Source of the DNA: Bacteroidales bacterium UBA6117
GTDB taxonomy: Bacteria; Bacteroidota; Bacteroidia; Bacteroidales; VadinHA17
Direction: 5' to 3'
Length of the DNA: 51,002 nucleotides
Assembly (NCBI GenBank): GCA_002428385.1
Contig: DIWB01000061.1
Location: forward strand, 1 to 51,002
Below are positions 24,082 to 33,656 of the stretch, one piece after another. Both the position numbers and the translations under genes were made by a program. The notes under the pieces were generated by a model, which had not been told where the DNA came from, ran no database searches, and saw only the letters and a program-made list of their open reading frames with translations. Numbering within the stretch: position 1 is the first letter of the stretch; every line of letters begins with the position of its first letter.

Positions 24082-24642
24082 ATGGCAAATGCAGAAGCAG
24101 CATTCCGGAACTTGCATCAGGATCTCCTGGACGGATGCAAGACTGGCGACCAGAAAGCCCAGTTCAAGATTTACAAGTTGTACTATAAAGCGATGTACAA
24201 CACGAGTCTTAGAATTGTGAACGATACGATGGAAGCGGAGGATATTATGCAGGAAGCGTTTCTGTCGGCCTTTGAAAAGATTGAAACGTACTCAGGCACC
24301 GTCAGTTTCGGAGCATGGCTGAAGAGAATAGTGATCAACCGCTCGCTCGATGCCCTGAGCAGAAGAAAAGCGATCTTTGAAGACATTGAACTGCATGTGG
24401 GGATAAGGGATGAGAACAGTGATGACGCGGTGAGGAAAGAGGAGCTCGATATAAAGGTCGGGGAGGTAAAGGAAGCAATCGACAGACTGCCTGACGGATA
24501 CAGAATCATTCTCTCGCTCTATCTGCTGGAAGGTTACGATCACGATGAGATTGCCGAGATACTTAATATTTCGAGCAGCACATCAAGATCGCAGCTTTCA
24601 AGGGCAAAGCAGAAGCTGATTGCCGAAATGAAGAAAAAATGA
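24082..24642 (+). CDS. ECF-type RNA polymerase sigma factor
   Basis: A 186-residue sigma-70 family protein from the ATG at 24082 (a GTG 14 codons upstream is a less likely start). Region 2 is visible in FKIYKLYYKAMYNTSLRI and EAEDIMQEAFLSAFEKI, with FGAWLKRIVINRSLDALS as the region 2.4 helix. Region 4 is IDRLPDGYRIILSLYLLEG followed by the helix-turn-helix HDEIAEILNISSSTSRSQLS. The next two genes are an anti-sigma-like membrane protein and a DUF4097 protein, an arrangement known for envelope-stress type ECF units in Bacteroidota. Confidence 0.92.
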   Translation: MANAEAAFRNLHQDLLDGCKTGDQKAQFKIYKLYYKAMYNTSLRIVNDTMEAEDIMQEAFLSAFEKIETYSGTVSFGAWLKRIVINRSLDALSRRKAIFEDIELHVGIRDENSDDAVRKEELDIKVGEVKEAIDRLPDGYRIILSLYLLEGYDHDEIAEILNISSSTSRSQLSRAKQKLIAEMKKK

Positions 24643-24655
24643 AAAAATTAAGAAA

Positions 24656-25219
24656 ATGAAAAATATAGAAGACATAATCAGAAACAACAGGGAGTTCTTC
24701 GACAGCGCCGAGCCGTCGGACGGACACTTTGAAAGATTTCACAGGAAACTGGAGATCAGATGTAAGCCTCTGGTGGTCAAAAGAAGCATCGTTCCGTATC
24801 TTCTTAAGGCTGCTGTGGTCACCCTGCTTGTTACACTCTCATCGCTCTGGACATGGGATCATTTCCTGAGGCCCGACAGGGACAGGATGAGCCTGAGTGA
24901 TGTATCGCCCCAGTACAGGGAAGTTGAGAACTATTACGAACACCAGGTGATTCTGATGGAAAGCGAGCTTACTGAAATCAATATTAACAACAATCCGGAA
25001 CAGAAAAAAATACTCTTAAGCGAACTGAGAAGCATGGATTCGGTATACGTACAGCTCCAGAAAGATCTGAAAGCCAATCCTAACGATGAAAGAATAATAA
25101 ACGCCATGATAGAACATTACCAGACGAAAGTGGAAGTAATGTCGTACCTGGTGGATCAGCTGAAATCCATAAGGAATGAAAATCAAAACAACACAGACAA
25201 TGAAAAGACAAGCATTTAA
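24656..25219 (+). CDS. Anti-sigma-factor-like membrane protein
   Basis: A 187-residue protein with one membrane helix (YLLKAAVVTLLVTLSSLW, about residues 48-65). The short cytoplasmic part (NNREFFDSAEPSDGHFERFH) is the kind of segment found in anti-sigma factors of this operon type. The C-terminal part is a long charged coiled coil (YYEHQVILMESELTEI to the end). It is placed 13 bases after the sigma gene, and its 3' end overlaps the next gene by about 20 bases. I infer that it holds the sigma factor at the membrane; no zinc-binding anti-sigma motif is visible. Confidence 0.75.
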   Translation: MKNIEDIIRNNREFFDSAEPSDGHFERFHRKLEIRCKPLVVKRSIVPYLLKAAVVTLLVTLSSLWTWDHFLRPDRDRMSLSDVSPQYREVENYYEHQVILMESELTEININNNPEQKKILLSELRSMDSVYVQLQKDLKANPNDERIINAMIEHYQTKVEVMSYLVDQLKSIRNENQNNTDNEKTSI

Positions 25220-26279
25220 AACGGGATCACTACTGCTCGTCTGCCTAATCCTTGCTTCGCCGGGACTTATCTCCCAGGAGCTCACCAAGGAGTTTCACAA
25301 AGAATGGACAGCAGGTGCAAATGCAACTCTCGACATCAGCAACAAGTATGGTAAGGTCATTGTTGAGACGTCGGACCAGGACAGAATTACGATAGACGTT
25401 AAGGTAACCGTTGAATTTCCCAGCCGCGAACGGGCTCAAAAGTACCTTGACTATATTGATGTGGCGTTCAGTGAGGAAGGAGACATTCTCAAAGCCCGTA
25501 CAGTCATCGACGAAAAATTCAACTTTTCGGGATGGGGCGGCGGCACCAGACGTTTCAGCATCGATTATACCGTTAACATGCCTTCACGGATCAACTTCAA
25601 CCTGGTAAACAGATATGGAAATTCAGAGATTGAAAAAGTTGAGGGGCTGGTAAAGATTGACATCAAATACGGGAATCTGCTGGTTGAACAACTCACTCGC
25701 GGGAATGAAAAACCTGTCAGCACAATAAGCATAGCCTACGGAAAAGCTGAAATCGGAACAGCCGGTTGGATAGACATTATTGCACGCTACGTCGGAGACC
25801 TCACCATAGATGAATGCCAGGCCCTGCTTCTCGACAGCAAGTACTCCAGGATCAGCATTGACAAAACAAGTTCGGTTGTTGCGGAATGCAAATACGATAA
25901 ACTTACTATCGACAATATAAATAATCTTGTGCTCGATGCAGGTTACACCGATATCAATATTGGTAAACTTTCGAAAAAACTCAAATTCGACGGGGGCTAC
26001 GGATCAATAGCTGTAGAAAACATACCTGCAGGATTTGAATCGATAGAGTCCGAATCGCGCTATATAGGAGTCAGACTGGGGATTGAAAGCGGTGCAAACT
26101 ATAAACTTGATGCCAGGACATCCTATGGCGAACTGAGGTTTGACGAGAACAATTTCAGCCATCAGAGCAGAATAATAGAGAATAACTCGAGTGAAATAAC
26201 CGGAATTGTGGGCAGCGACAGCTCCCCTCTCGCAAAAGTATATGTCCGGTCAAGCTATGGTTCAGTAAAGCTTTATTGA
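25200..26279 (+). CDS. DUF4097-type exported beta-helix protein
   Basis: About 359 residues from the ATG at 25200, which lies within the 3' end of the preceding gene in another frame. A signal peptide (GSLLLVCLILASPGLISQE) is followed by repeated short beta units of the form x-Y-G-x-V/I/L (NKYGKVIVET, NRYGNSEIEKV, IKYGNLLVEQ, IAYGKAEIG, SKYSRISID, CKYDKLTID, TSYGELRF, SSYGSVKLY). Such DUF4097 repeats form a right-handed beta helix. As the last gene of a sigma/anti-sigma operon it is probably a cell-envelope target or sensor component. A strong terminator follows. Confidence 0.85.
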   Translation: MKRQAFKTGSLLLVCLILASPGLISQELTKEFHKEWTAGANATLDISNKYGKVIVETSDQDRITIDVKVTVEFPSRERAQKYLDYIDVAFSEEGDILKARTVIDEKFNFSGWGGGTRRFSIDYTVNMPSRINFNLVNRYGNSEIEKVEGLVKIDIKYGNLLVEQLTRGNEKPVSTISIAYGKAEIGTAGWIDIIARYVGDLTIDECQALLLDSKYSRISIDKTSSVVAECKYDKLTIDNINNLVLDAGYTDINIGKLSKKLKFDGGYGSIAVENIPAGFESIESESRYIGVRLGIESGANYKLDARTSYGELRFDENNFSHQSRIIENNSSEITGIVGSDSSPLAKVYVRSSYGSVKLY

Positions 26280-26301
26280 AAAGAATGGAAATTATGGACA
26301 G

Positions 26302-26333
26302 AAAAAGGGACCTGTTCGGAGGTCCCTTTTTTT
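26302..26333 (+). terminator. Rho-independent terminator of the sigma / anti-sigma / DUF4097 operon
   Basis: AGGGACCT (26306-26313), loop GTTCGG, AGGTCCCT (26320-26327), followed by seven T. A-runs upstream give partial function on the other strand, where mutS2 ends nearby. Confidence 0.88.
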
Positions 26334-26396
26334 CCTCTTCCTCATACCGCATACCGCCTGCCGCACACCCTTCCTGTTATAACAATGTTATAACAT

Positions 26397-28871
26397 CTAA
26401 AAATCCATCTCCACAACGGTTATTCCCGATCCTCCCATTTCAACATGTTCATCGCGGAAGGATTTGACTACATTCATGGTAGAAAGGTATTCCCTCACAA
26501 GCTGACGCAGGATGCCGTTGCCCTTTCCATGAAGGATCCTGAGGTTCCGGTGCTGGATCATTGTAGCGGTGTCGAGAAAATCCCTTACCCGGTTCAGGGC
26601 TTCCTCCCCCCTTACGCCGCGGATATCTATTTCGGGCTTGAAGTCAAGTTTCCTGTACTGTATAACCGGATCAGTTCCGGTGACTGACTGCCCGGTCCTG
26701 ATGCTCTTTCTGAATTCAGCCTTGCTTATTCTCTCAAGCTTGTCGAGAGGCACGAGTATACTCATGCTTCCTGTCTCGATCCGGGCCATCCCCTCCTCTA
26801 TCCTGATGATCTCACCACATGCCATTGTATCGGTCATCCTTACAGTATCGCCTTTCCCAAGGGGAATATCCCTGCCGGGCTGTTCCTTCCTTACCGGTTC
26901 TTCGTTAACCGGTCGAAACTTCTTCGCTTTTCCGGCGAGCTGCACCATCTTTTCTTCGGAAGGGATGAGCGGAGGCTGCGTTTCCTTTCCGAGTTCATCC
27001 CTGAACTCCTCAAGCTTCTGCCGTGCCTCCCTGGTTTTCTCCTTTTCGGCCTGAGTTTCACGGATCTGACGGATCGTATTTTCTATCATCCTGTTGGTTT
27101 CGCCCAGTATTGATCCGGCTTCATTCTTCGCCTTTGAAATAATCTCCTTTCTCAGGTTTTTTGCGCCTGCCATCTCTTCTTCATACTGGGCGATCAGTTC
27201 AGTAAGCCGTTTTTCGTGCTGGCGAATGTCCTGTCTCTTATTTTCCCAGTACCTCTTGTCACGTGCTATATCCTTCAGGTTCCTGTCAAAATCAACATTC
27301 TTCACCCCCGCCTTTTCCGAAGCTTTTTTAAGGATCTCCTCCGGGAGTCCTATCTTCCTGGCAATTTCAAAAGCGAATGAACTGCCGGGCTTCCCAATAC
27401 TGAGCTGGAACAGAGGCTGCATAAGGTGGTGATCGAACAGCATGGCGGCGTTGACTATTCCCTCAGTAAGACTGGCAAAGTGTTTCAGGTTTGTATAGTG
27501 CGTTGTTATAACCCCGTATGCCCCTGAATTGTTGAATTCTCCAAGGATGGCCTCGGCAATTGAACCTCCGATGACAGGTTCTGTTCCGGTTCCGAATTCG
27601 TCAATCAGGATAAGTGATTTTCCCGAAGCATTTTTCAAAAAATGCTTCATGCTTATCAGGTGTGAGCTGTAAGTACTGAGGTCGTTCTCGATACTCTGTT
27701 CATCGCCTATATCGATGAATATGTCATTGAATATTCCCGATTCAGATCCTTCATCAACGGGTATGGTCAGGCCGCACTGAATCATGTACTGAAGCAATCC
27801 GACGGTTTTCAGGCAGACTGATTTTCCTCCGGCGTTTGGGCCCGAAATGAGGATAATCCTGTTTTTGTCGTCGAGAGAAATATTCAAAGGCACCACTTTC
27901 CTTCCACGGAGCTTGCTGAAGGTAATATTCAGAAGCGGGTGAACGGCATTTCTCCACGAGATAACCGGACCGCGCGAGATAACCGGCATTATCGAACCGA
28001 GACGGTTCCCCAGGAGAGCCTTTGCCCTGATGAGGTCAATTTCGCCGAGGAAATCATTTGCCTGGATAAGATCGTCGATATAGGGTCTGATATCGTCGGC
28101 AAAAGCAGTGAGAATCCTGACTATCTCCCTCCTCTCCTCATAGCCCAGTTCAATTATCTCATTATTAATTTCGACGATCTCAGCAGGTTCGATGAAAACC
28201 GTCTTTCCCGATGCCGACTGATCGTGGATCAATCCCCTTATCTTCCTCTTGTCGTAAGTATTGACCGGGATCACACCCCTGCCGTTGCGGACGGATGCAG
28301 AGGTATCAGCATCCACAATACCCTCGGCCTGTGCCTGTTTCAGTATTGAAGAGAGCCTGCGGGAAGCCAGGAGGCCCTTCTGAATGATATCATTTCGTAT
28401 CTCCCTCAGCCTTGGTGAAGCATTGTCGCGTATTCTTCCTTCCTTATCTATTATCTTATCGGCCGCATCAAGAACATATGGGTAGAATTTTGCCTTGCCG
28501 CAGATGGATTTAAGGGAAGGATAGTCCCTGTCCTCCTTCTTCTTGAAAAAGGCTATCACCTCCTTTACGGTTTCCACTGATCTTTTAAGATCGAAGACTT
28601 CAAAGATCTCGGGGAATGAGCCCTGTATTCTTATTTTGTTGAGCGAAACAGAAATGTCATAGTAATGTTCTGAAGGAAAATAGTCCTCAAACCTGAGTAT
28701 CTTCTGGAATTCCGAGGTGGACGACAGGTTGAAGACAATAATATTGTGGTCTGTCTCAAACTTTATCAGTTCAGCAAGCTCCCGGCCCATTTCACTGAGG
28801 CAGTATTCGGAAACAAGCTGTCTGATCCTGTCAAAACCGATCTTATTTTCAAAGTTCTCGGGGTAAATCAT
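26397..28871 (-). CDS. mutS2: MutS2-family ATPase with C-terminal Smr nuclease domain
   Basis: An 824-residue protein. After the core and clamp (about residues 1-330) comes the ABC-type ATPase with Walker A GPNAGGKS (344-351), Walker B LILIDEFGTG (near 425) and the ABC-like segment SFAFEIARKIGLPEEIL. A long coiled coil (about 520-640) is followed by a KOW-like region and an Smr domain (about 740-824) with DIRGVRGEEAL and LHGKGNGILR. In other bacteria MutS2 limits recombination or rescues collided ribosomes. All motifs are intact. It is a single gene; the stop lies about 64 bases from the terminator of the convergent operon. Confidence 0.95.
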   Translation of the reverse strand: MIYPENFENKIGFDRIRQLVSEYCLSEMGRELAELIKFETDHNIIVFNLSSTSEFQKILRFEDYFPSEHYYDISVSLNKIRIQGSFPEIFEVFDLKRSVETVKEVIAFFKKKEDRDYPSLKSICGKAKFYPYVLDAADKIIDKEGRIRDNASPRLREIRNDIIQKGLLASRRLSSILKQAQAEGIVDADTSASVRNGRGVIPVNTYDKRKIRGLIHDQSASGKTVFIEPAEIVEINNEIIELGYEERREIVRILTAFADDIRPYIDDLIQANDFLGEIDLIRAKALLGNRLGSIMPVISRGPVISWRNAVHPLLNITFSKLRGRKVVPLNISLDDKNRIILISGPNAGGKSVCLKTVGLLQYMIQCGLTIPVDEGSESGIFNDIFIDIGDEQSIENDLSTYSSHLISMKHFLKNASGKSLILIDEFGTGTEPVIGGSIAEAILGEFNNSGAYGVITTHYTNLKHFASLTEGIVNAAMLFDHHLMQPLFQLSIGKPGSSFAFEIARKIGLPEEILKKASEKAGVKNVDFDRNLKDIARDKRYWENKRQDIRQHEKRLTELIAQYEEEMAGAKNLRKEIISKAKNEAGSILGETNRMIENTIRQIRETQAEKEKTREARQKLEEFRDELGKETQPPLIPSEEKMVQLAGKAKKFRPVNEEPVRKEQPGRDIPLGKGDTVRMTDTMACGEIIRIEEGMARIETGSMSILVPLDKLERISKAEFRKSIRTGQSVTGTDPVIQYRKLDFKPEIDIRGVRGEEALNRVRDFLDTATMIQHRNLRILHGKGNGILRQLVREYLSTMNVVKSFRDEHVEMGGSGITVVEMDF

Positions 28872-28900
28872 CTTAAATTATAAAGTCAAACACCGAAGGT

Positions 28901-28908
28901 CAAAATTA
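28901..28908 (-). promoter_or_regulatory. Bacteroidota -7 box for mutS2
   Basis: On the minus strand TAATTTTG matches TAnnTTTG, 29 bases before the mutS2 ATG. No convincing -33 box. Confidence 0.3.
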
Positions 28909-28933
28909 AGAAAAATAACGTGGTTCATGAAAA

Positions 28934-28968
28934 CAGGCTTGTTCTCCCCAGGAAAAAACGCAAGCCTG
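28934..28968. repeat. 8-bp perfect inverted repeat between mutS2 and the M28 remnant
   Basis: CAGGCTTG (28934-28941) and CAAGCCTG (28961-28968) enclose 19 bases. It lies between divergent promoters and could be a protein-binding site. The loop is long for a terminator and no T-run follows. Confidence 0.3.
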
Positions 28969-29044
28969 ATGCCCGGACGGATATAGTCTAACGTTAACTA
29001 TTGTTAAAATGTCCCTCATACCGGCACTCTGTTTTTCTTTTTTC

Positions 29045-29052
29045 TACATTTG
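29045..29052 (+). promoter_or_regulatory. Bacteroidota -7 box for the truncated M28 gene
   Basis: TACATTTG fits TAnnTTTG exactly; the ATG at 29082 is 30 bases downstream. A T-rich tract replaces a clear TTTG -33 box. The presence of a promoter suggests the gene is still transcribed. Confidence 0.45.
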
Positions 29053-29081
29053 AGTTCACTAATAACCCTAACGACAACCAA

Positions 29082-29750
29082 ATGCAAAGTAAAAGACTCA
29101 TCATCGGGGCATGGCTTCTCATGTTGCTGCCTGTATCATTATTGTCACAGACCGAAAAGACCGATCTGTCAATGATTTACAAGATCAAGCAGGAAGGCGC
29201 CAGGAATTCGGCAATTGAAGACCTGGCTTATGGTCTTACCGATCTTACCGGACCCAGGCTGACCGGATCGAGCGGATATGCCGAAAAATATCTTGCCGAC
29301 ATGCAGACAAGGGTTCATAAGCCTGATTATGATAAGTTTGCCGCATATTTCAACATGGACAACGGAAGCGGAAAATACCGGGGTATATATCTCCAGGGCA
29401 ATGATATGGCCAGACCAATATTTGAAGAATGGTTAAGGCCATTTGAGGACATGGGAGCCGCAACGGTTACCATCAGAAATACGGGAGGAACTGATCATCA
29501 GACATTTGACGGATTAGGCCTTCCGGCATTTCAGTTTATTCAGGACGAGATCGAATATGGCCGCGGATACCACACTGTTATGGACACCTGGGAAAGGCTA
29601 TCGCTGGACGATCTGCGTCATAATGCTATAATAACGGCATCCTTTGCATATAATGCCGCAATGAGGGATGCACGGCTGCCTTTGAAACCAGCAGTGGAAA
29701 TAAGAGCCGCTCCGGCAAACAGAATGATTCCTGCACCTGCAATGAATTAA
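29082..29750 (+). pseudogene. M28-family peptidase with a large in-frame internal deletion
   Basis: From the ATG at 29082 the frame is open for 222 residues. It begins with a signal peptide (LIIGAWLLMLLPVSLLSQ) and the usual N-terminus ending LTDLTGPRLTGSSGY. It then continues at once with AEKYLADMQTRVHKPDYDKF, AYFNMDNGSGKYRGIYLQ, RNTGGTDHQTF and YHTVMDTWERL, which belong to the last third of these roughly 520-residue peptidases. The middle, with the zinc ligands (H-x-D, A-D-N, E-E), is absent. Both flanks of the deletion normally contain a G-S-x-G-Y sequence, so short homology may have mediated it. The product would lack activity. The neighbouring FAD gene starts 12 bases later. Confidence 0.8.
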
Positions 29751-29762
29751 CACAATTGAGCT

Positions 29763-31529
29763 ATGAAGTTCTTTATCCCTCCCTTGATTTTTCTGCTTTA
29801 CCTGACCGCTTCATGCAAGGATAACCACAACGAACTGCTTGTTGAAGCCGAGTCGTTCAGGGAAAAGGGAAGCTGGTTTGTCGACCCGCAGTTTACCGAC
29901 CAGATGGGATCACCCTATCTTCTTGCTCACGGACTGGGAAATCCGGTGAAGGATGCGTCCACCATTGTTACAATTCCGGCAGCAGGAAAATATCATATCT
30001 GGGTTCGGACAAAGAACTGGGCTGCAGGAGACTGGGAGGCCCCGGGGAGATTTAAACTGGCCGTCAACGGCGATGAGCTTGAAAGCATTCTTGGAACAGG
30101 CGGTGAAACATGGCACTGGCAATATGTAGGAAAAGTCCTGATCAGGGATCCTGCGGTAAAGATTGAACTGAAGGACCTTACAGGTTTTGAGGGAAGGTGC
30201 GATGCTATTTACCTGAGCACGAAAAAAACTGAGCCGCCGGCCGGCAGGGATGAACTGTCATCATGGAGGAAAAAGCTTCACGGCGAAGCTGAAATACCTG
30301 AAAAATCAGCTGAGTTTGATTTTGTCATAGCAGGCGGAGGAATTGCCGGTTGTGCTGCGGCAATTGCAGCCGCGGAACAGGGGCTGCTTGTTGCGATCAT
30401 TCACGACAGGCCGGTTCTGGGTGGTAATGCAAGCAGCGAAATAAGAGTGCATACTGAGGGAATAACCTGGAAATCGGACAGGATAATCAGCATGCTTAAC
30501 ACTGTATGGTGGCCCAACGGATCGCCTGAAGCAGCAAAAGACGACACGAAGAGGCATACAAACATGGCCAGGTACGACAACATTAAGATTTTCCTGAACT
30601 GGCGTGCATACACAGCGAACACCACCGACGGAATTATCACCTCAATCGATGCAAGGCAGACCGCCACCGGAGAGAGGATGCGCTTCTCGGCCCCGCTTTT
30701 TGCCGATTGTACCGGCGATGGCTGGATTGGTTACTGGGCAGGCGCCGAATACATGTACGGACGGGAGGATTCTTCCACATACAATGAGAATTGGGAGGAA
30801 CACGGAGAGTTATGGAGTCCTTCCGAAGCCGACAACAAGGTTATGGGTGCATCGGTGCTATGGAGGACCTATGATGCGGGAATTCCCGTGTCATTTCCTG
30901 ATGTTCCCTGGGCAATGGATGTTGCAGGTGATTACTCAGCCACAACAGGCACATGGAAATGGGAGTTCTCGCGCAATGATCTTCATCAGATAGAAGATGC
31001 CGAATATATCCGCGACCACATGCTGAAGGCTATTTACGGATCGTTCAGCAACGCGAAGAAGGAAGCTGCTTACGCAAATCTGGGACTGGAATGGGTTGGA
31101 TACCTCGTCGGTAAGAGAGAATCGAGACGGCTTAAGGGAGATTATATCTATACATTCAACGATGAAAGGAACATGACCGAATTCCCTGATGCCGTGGCTA
31201 TGGAAACACGAACCGTCGACGTCCACTATCAGCAGATCGAAGCCGACAGCGCTAAACCTGATTTCCTATCGGAAGCCCTTTATTATAAGGTGGATCACTA
31301 TTTTATACCCTACAGGTCGCTTTATTCAAAGAATATAGGCAACCTGTTCATGGCAGGAAGATGCTTCAGCTGTTCGCATGTGGGACTCGGAGGGCCGAGG
31401 GTGATGCATACCACAGGCCAGATGGGAGTTGCTGTGGGTTATGCGGCATCATTATGCAAAAAGCACAACACCAGTCCCCGGGGGATTTATGAGAATCATA
31501 TCGGTGAGCTCAGGGAACTTATTTATTAA
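29763..31529 (+). CDS. FAD-dependent oxidoreductase lipoprotein with N-terminal beta-sandwich
   Basis: A 588-residue protein. LLYLTASCKD gives a lipobox (Cys18). Residues 22-155 form a carbohydrate-binding-like sandwich (LLVEAESFREKGSW, GKYHIWVRTKNW). The FAD-binding Rossmann motif is GGGIAG (191-196), followed by VLGGNASSEIRVHTEG and PLFADCTGDGWIGYWAG, and the C-terminal cofactor motif is NLFMAGRCFSCSHVGLGG. This is the FAD_oxidored family, sometimes mis-annotated as xanthan lyase. It is found in glycan-degrading Bacteroidota, with substrate unknown. It looks full length. Its 3' end overlaps tex by 11 bases, convergently. Confidence 0.88.
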   Translation: MKFFIPPLIFLLYLTASCKDNHNELLVEAESFREKGSWFVDPQFTDQMGSPYLLAHGLGNPVKDASTIVTIPAAGKYHIWVRTKNWAAGDWEAPGRFKLAVNGDELESILGTGGETWHWQYVGKVLIRDPAVKIELKDLTGFEGRCDAIYLSTKKTEPPAGRDELSSWRKKLHGEAEIPEKSAEFDFVIAGGGIAGCAAAIAAAEQGLLVAIIHDRPVLGGNASSEIRVHTEGITWKSDRIISMLNTVWWPNGSPEAAKDDTKRHTNMARYDNIKIFLNWRAYTANTTDGIITSIDARQTATGERMRFSAPLFADCTGDGWIGYWAGAEYMYGREDSSTYNENWEEHGELWSPSEADNKVMGASVLWRTYDAGIPVSFPDVPWAMDVAGDYSATTGTWKWEFSRNDLHQIEDAEYIRDHMLKAIYGSFSNAKKEAAYANLGLEWVGYLVGKRESRRLKGDYIYTFNDERNMTEFPDAVAMETRTVDVHYQQIEADSAKPDFLSEALYYKVDHYFIPYRSLYSKNIGNLFMAGRCFSCSHVGLGGPRVMHTTGQMGVAVGYAASLCKKHNTSPRGIYENHIGELRELIY

Positions 31530-33654
31530 CCACACCCTTCATCGAAAGCTGGATCCGCTTTCTTTCAACATCGACATCGAGTACCTTTACCATTACATGC
31601 TGATGAAGCCTGACGATCTTTGACGGATCGGAAACGTACGTGTTGCTCATGTTTGATATATGAACCAGTCCGTCCTGTTTGATACCGATATCGACGAATG
31701 CACCGAATTTTGTAACATTTGTTACAATTCCGGGGACGATCATTCCGGTGACGAGATCCTCCATTGAATGGATATCGGCAAAGCTGAACTCCTTAATTTT
31801 TGATCGCGGATCCCGTCCGGGCTTTGATAACTCCTGTAGTATATCCTTTAAGGTGGGCAATCCGACTGAAGGTGTAATATAATTTTCCGGTTTGATTTCC
31901 TTACGCTTGCTTTCGTTTGTTATAAGTTCCCTTACATCACAGCGGAGATCCTTCGCCATCTTCTCAACAACATTGTAACTCTCAGGATGAACAGCACTTG
32001 AATCGAGAGGATAAGCAGCATTTCTTATCCTCAGAAAGCCGGCGCTCTGCTCAAATGCCTTAGCTCCCATCCTTTTGACCTTCATTAACTCTGACCTTGA
32101 TCTGAACGGGCCGTTCTCGGCACGGTAATCGACAATATTCTGAGCCAGCTGGGGACCGAGTCCCGATACATATGTAAGAAGATGCTTGCTTGCCGTATTC
32201 ACCTCCACTCCCACTCCGTTGACACAACTCATTACAACTTCATCGAGCGAGTTCTGAAGCTTCTGCTGGTCCACATCATGCTGGTACTGTCCCACACCAA
32301 TCGATTTGGGATCGATCTTCACAAGCTCTGCAAGCGGATCCATCAGCCTTCTCCCTATTGAAACCGATCCCCTTACAGTTACATCATAGTCGGGAAATTC
32401 ATCGCGTGCAACCTTTGATGCCGAGTAAATTGATGCTCCGGCTTCACTGACAACAAACACCTGGATATCCTTTTCAAATTTGACCCATTTGATAAAATCC
32501 TCCGTTTCGCGACTTGCAGTGCCGTTTCCGATTGCTATTGCCTCAATTTTATATGCATTGACAAGAGTAAGTATTTTCTTGATCGAAAGAGCGGTTTCAT
32601 TTTGCGGAGGGTGGGGATAGATTGTCTCATTATGAAGAAGGTTTCCCTGTCTGTCGAGACAAACCACCTTGCATCCGGTCCTGAATCCCGGATCAATTGC
32701 CAGTACATTTTTTTCGCCGAGAGGGGGCGCCAGAAGGAGCTGTTTAAGATTATCGGCAAACACCAGAATTGCCTCCTCATCAGCCTTTTCCTTTGAAATA
32801 TTTCTGAATTCTGTCTCCATTGATGAGGACAGCAGTCTCTTCCAGCTATCCTTTGCCGCTTCGCCAACCAGGGCTGATGAATCGTTCGAACCCTTAACGA
32901 AAATTGAATTCAGTATATCAAGAGCATTTTTCTCATCAGGTTCGATTGCAAGGCGAAGGAATCCCTCATCTTCTCCCCTTCTCATAGCCATGAGCCTGTG
33001 TGAAGGACATAAGCGCAATGGTTCGGACCAGTCGTAATAATCGCTGAATTTTATTCCTTCAGCTTCCTTCCCTTTTACCACTTTCGAAAATATAACTGCT
33101 TCCCTTTCAAGGAGTCGTCTGAGCTGTCTTCTTGCTTTCTCATCTTCACTTATCCATTCAGCAATAATATCGCAGGCTCCGGCAATTGCGTCATCAACAT
33201 TTTTTACATCGTCATTCAGGAACTCTTCGGCTTTATGGCGGGGATCCCGTTCTTTTTGCTCCATGATGATCAGGGCCAGGGGCTCCAGTCCTTTTTCCCT
33301 TGCAATTGTCGCTCTTGTGCGCCGTTTAGGTCTGAATGGAAGGTATATATCCTCCAACTCCGACATCACGACGGCTGCATTGATCCTTGCGCGAAGTTGG
33401 GGAGTCATCTTTTCCTGTTCCTCAATCGACTTGATTATGGTTTCACGCCTGGCATCAAGATCCTTAAGCCGTCCGTATTCGTCCTTTATGTGCAGCAGCT
33501 GAACCTCATCGAGGCTGCCCGTCATCTCTTTCCTGTAACGGCTTATGAATGGTATGGTAGCCCCGTCGTCCATAAGACGGATCGTATTCTCAACCTGCCA
33601 TTCGTGCAGGCCAAGTTTTGAGGCTATCAGCTTAATATTCTTGTTCAATTCCAT
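31519..33654 (-). CDS. tex: Tex-family RNA-binding transcription accessory protein
   Basis: About 711 residues from the ATG at 33654 (a TTG two codons upstream also opens the frame). The N-terminal helical part is followed by the YqgF-like RNase H fold (LAIDPGFRTGCKVVCLD), helix-hairpin-helix motifs (YVSGLGPQLAQNIVDY, SRSELMKVKRMGAKAFEQ) and a C-terminal S1 RNA-binding domain (VTKFGAFVDIGIKQDGLVHI). Tex/Spt6-like proteins bind RNA and influence transcription and stress tolerance. It is downstream of the rlmI-like gene, separated only by an octamer array of about 44 bases, so it may be the last gene of that operon. Confidence 0.95.
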   Translation of the reverse strand: MELNKNIKLIASKLGLHEWQVENTIRLMDDGATIPFISRYRKEMTGSLDEVQLLHIKDEYGRLKDLDARRETIIKSIEEQEKMTPQLRARINAAVVMSELEDIYLPFRPKRRTRATIAREKGLEPLALIIMEQKERDPRHKAEEFLNDDVKNVDDAIAGACDIIAEWISEDEKARRQLRRLLEREAVIFSKVVKGKEAEGIKFSDYYDWSEPLRLCPSHRLMAMRRGEDEGFLRLAIEPDEKNALDILNSIFVKGSNDSSALVGEAAKDSWKRLLSSSMETEFRNISKEKADEEAILVFADNLKQLLLAPPLGEKNVLAIDPGFRTGCKVVCLDRQGNLLHNETIYPHPPQNETALSIKKILTLVNAYKIEAIAIGNGTASRETEDFIKWVKFEKDIQVFVVSEAGASIYSASKVARDEFPDYDVTVRGSVSIGRRLMDPLAELVKIDPKSIGVGQYQHDVDQQKLQNSLDEVVMSCVNGVGVEVNTASKHLLTYVSGLGPQLAQNIVDYRAENGPFRSRSELMKVKRMGAKAFEQSAGFLRIRNAAYPLDSSAVHPESYNVVEKMAKDLRCDVRELITNESKRKEIKPENYITPSVGLPTLKDILQELSKPGRDPRSKIKEFSFADIHSMEDLVTGMIVPGIVTNVTKFGAFVDIGIKQDGLVHISNMSNTYVSDPSKIVRLHQHVMVKVLDVDVERKRIQLSMKGVVNK

Positions 33655-33656
33655 TT

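Noticed and set aside
29001..29081. 27-codon extension of the truncated M28 gene
   Set aside because: It begins with TTG, overlaps the TACATTTG promoter box and destroys the signal peptide position.
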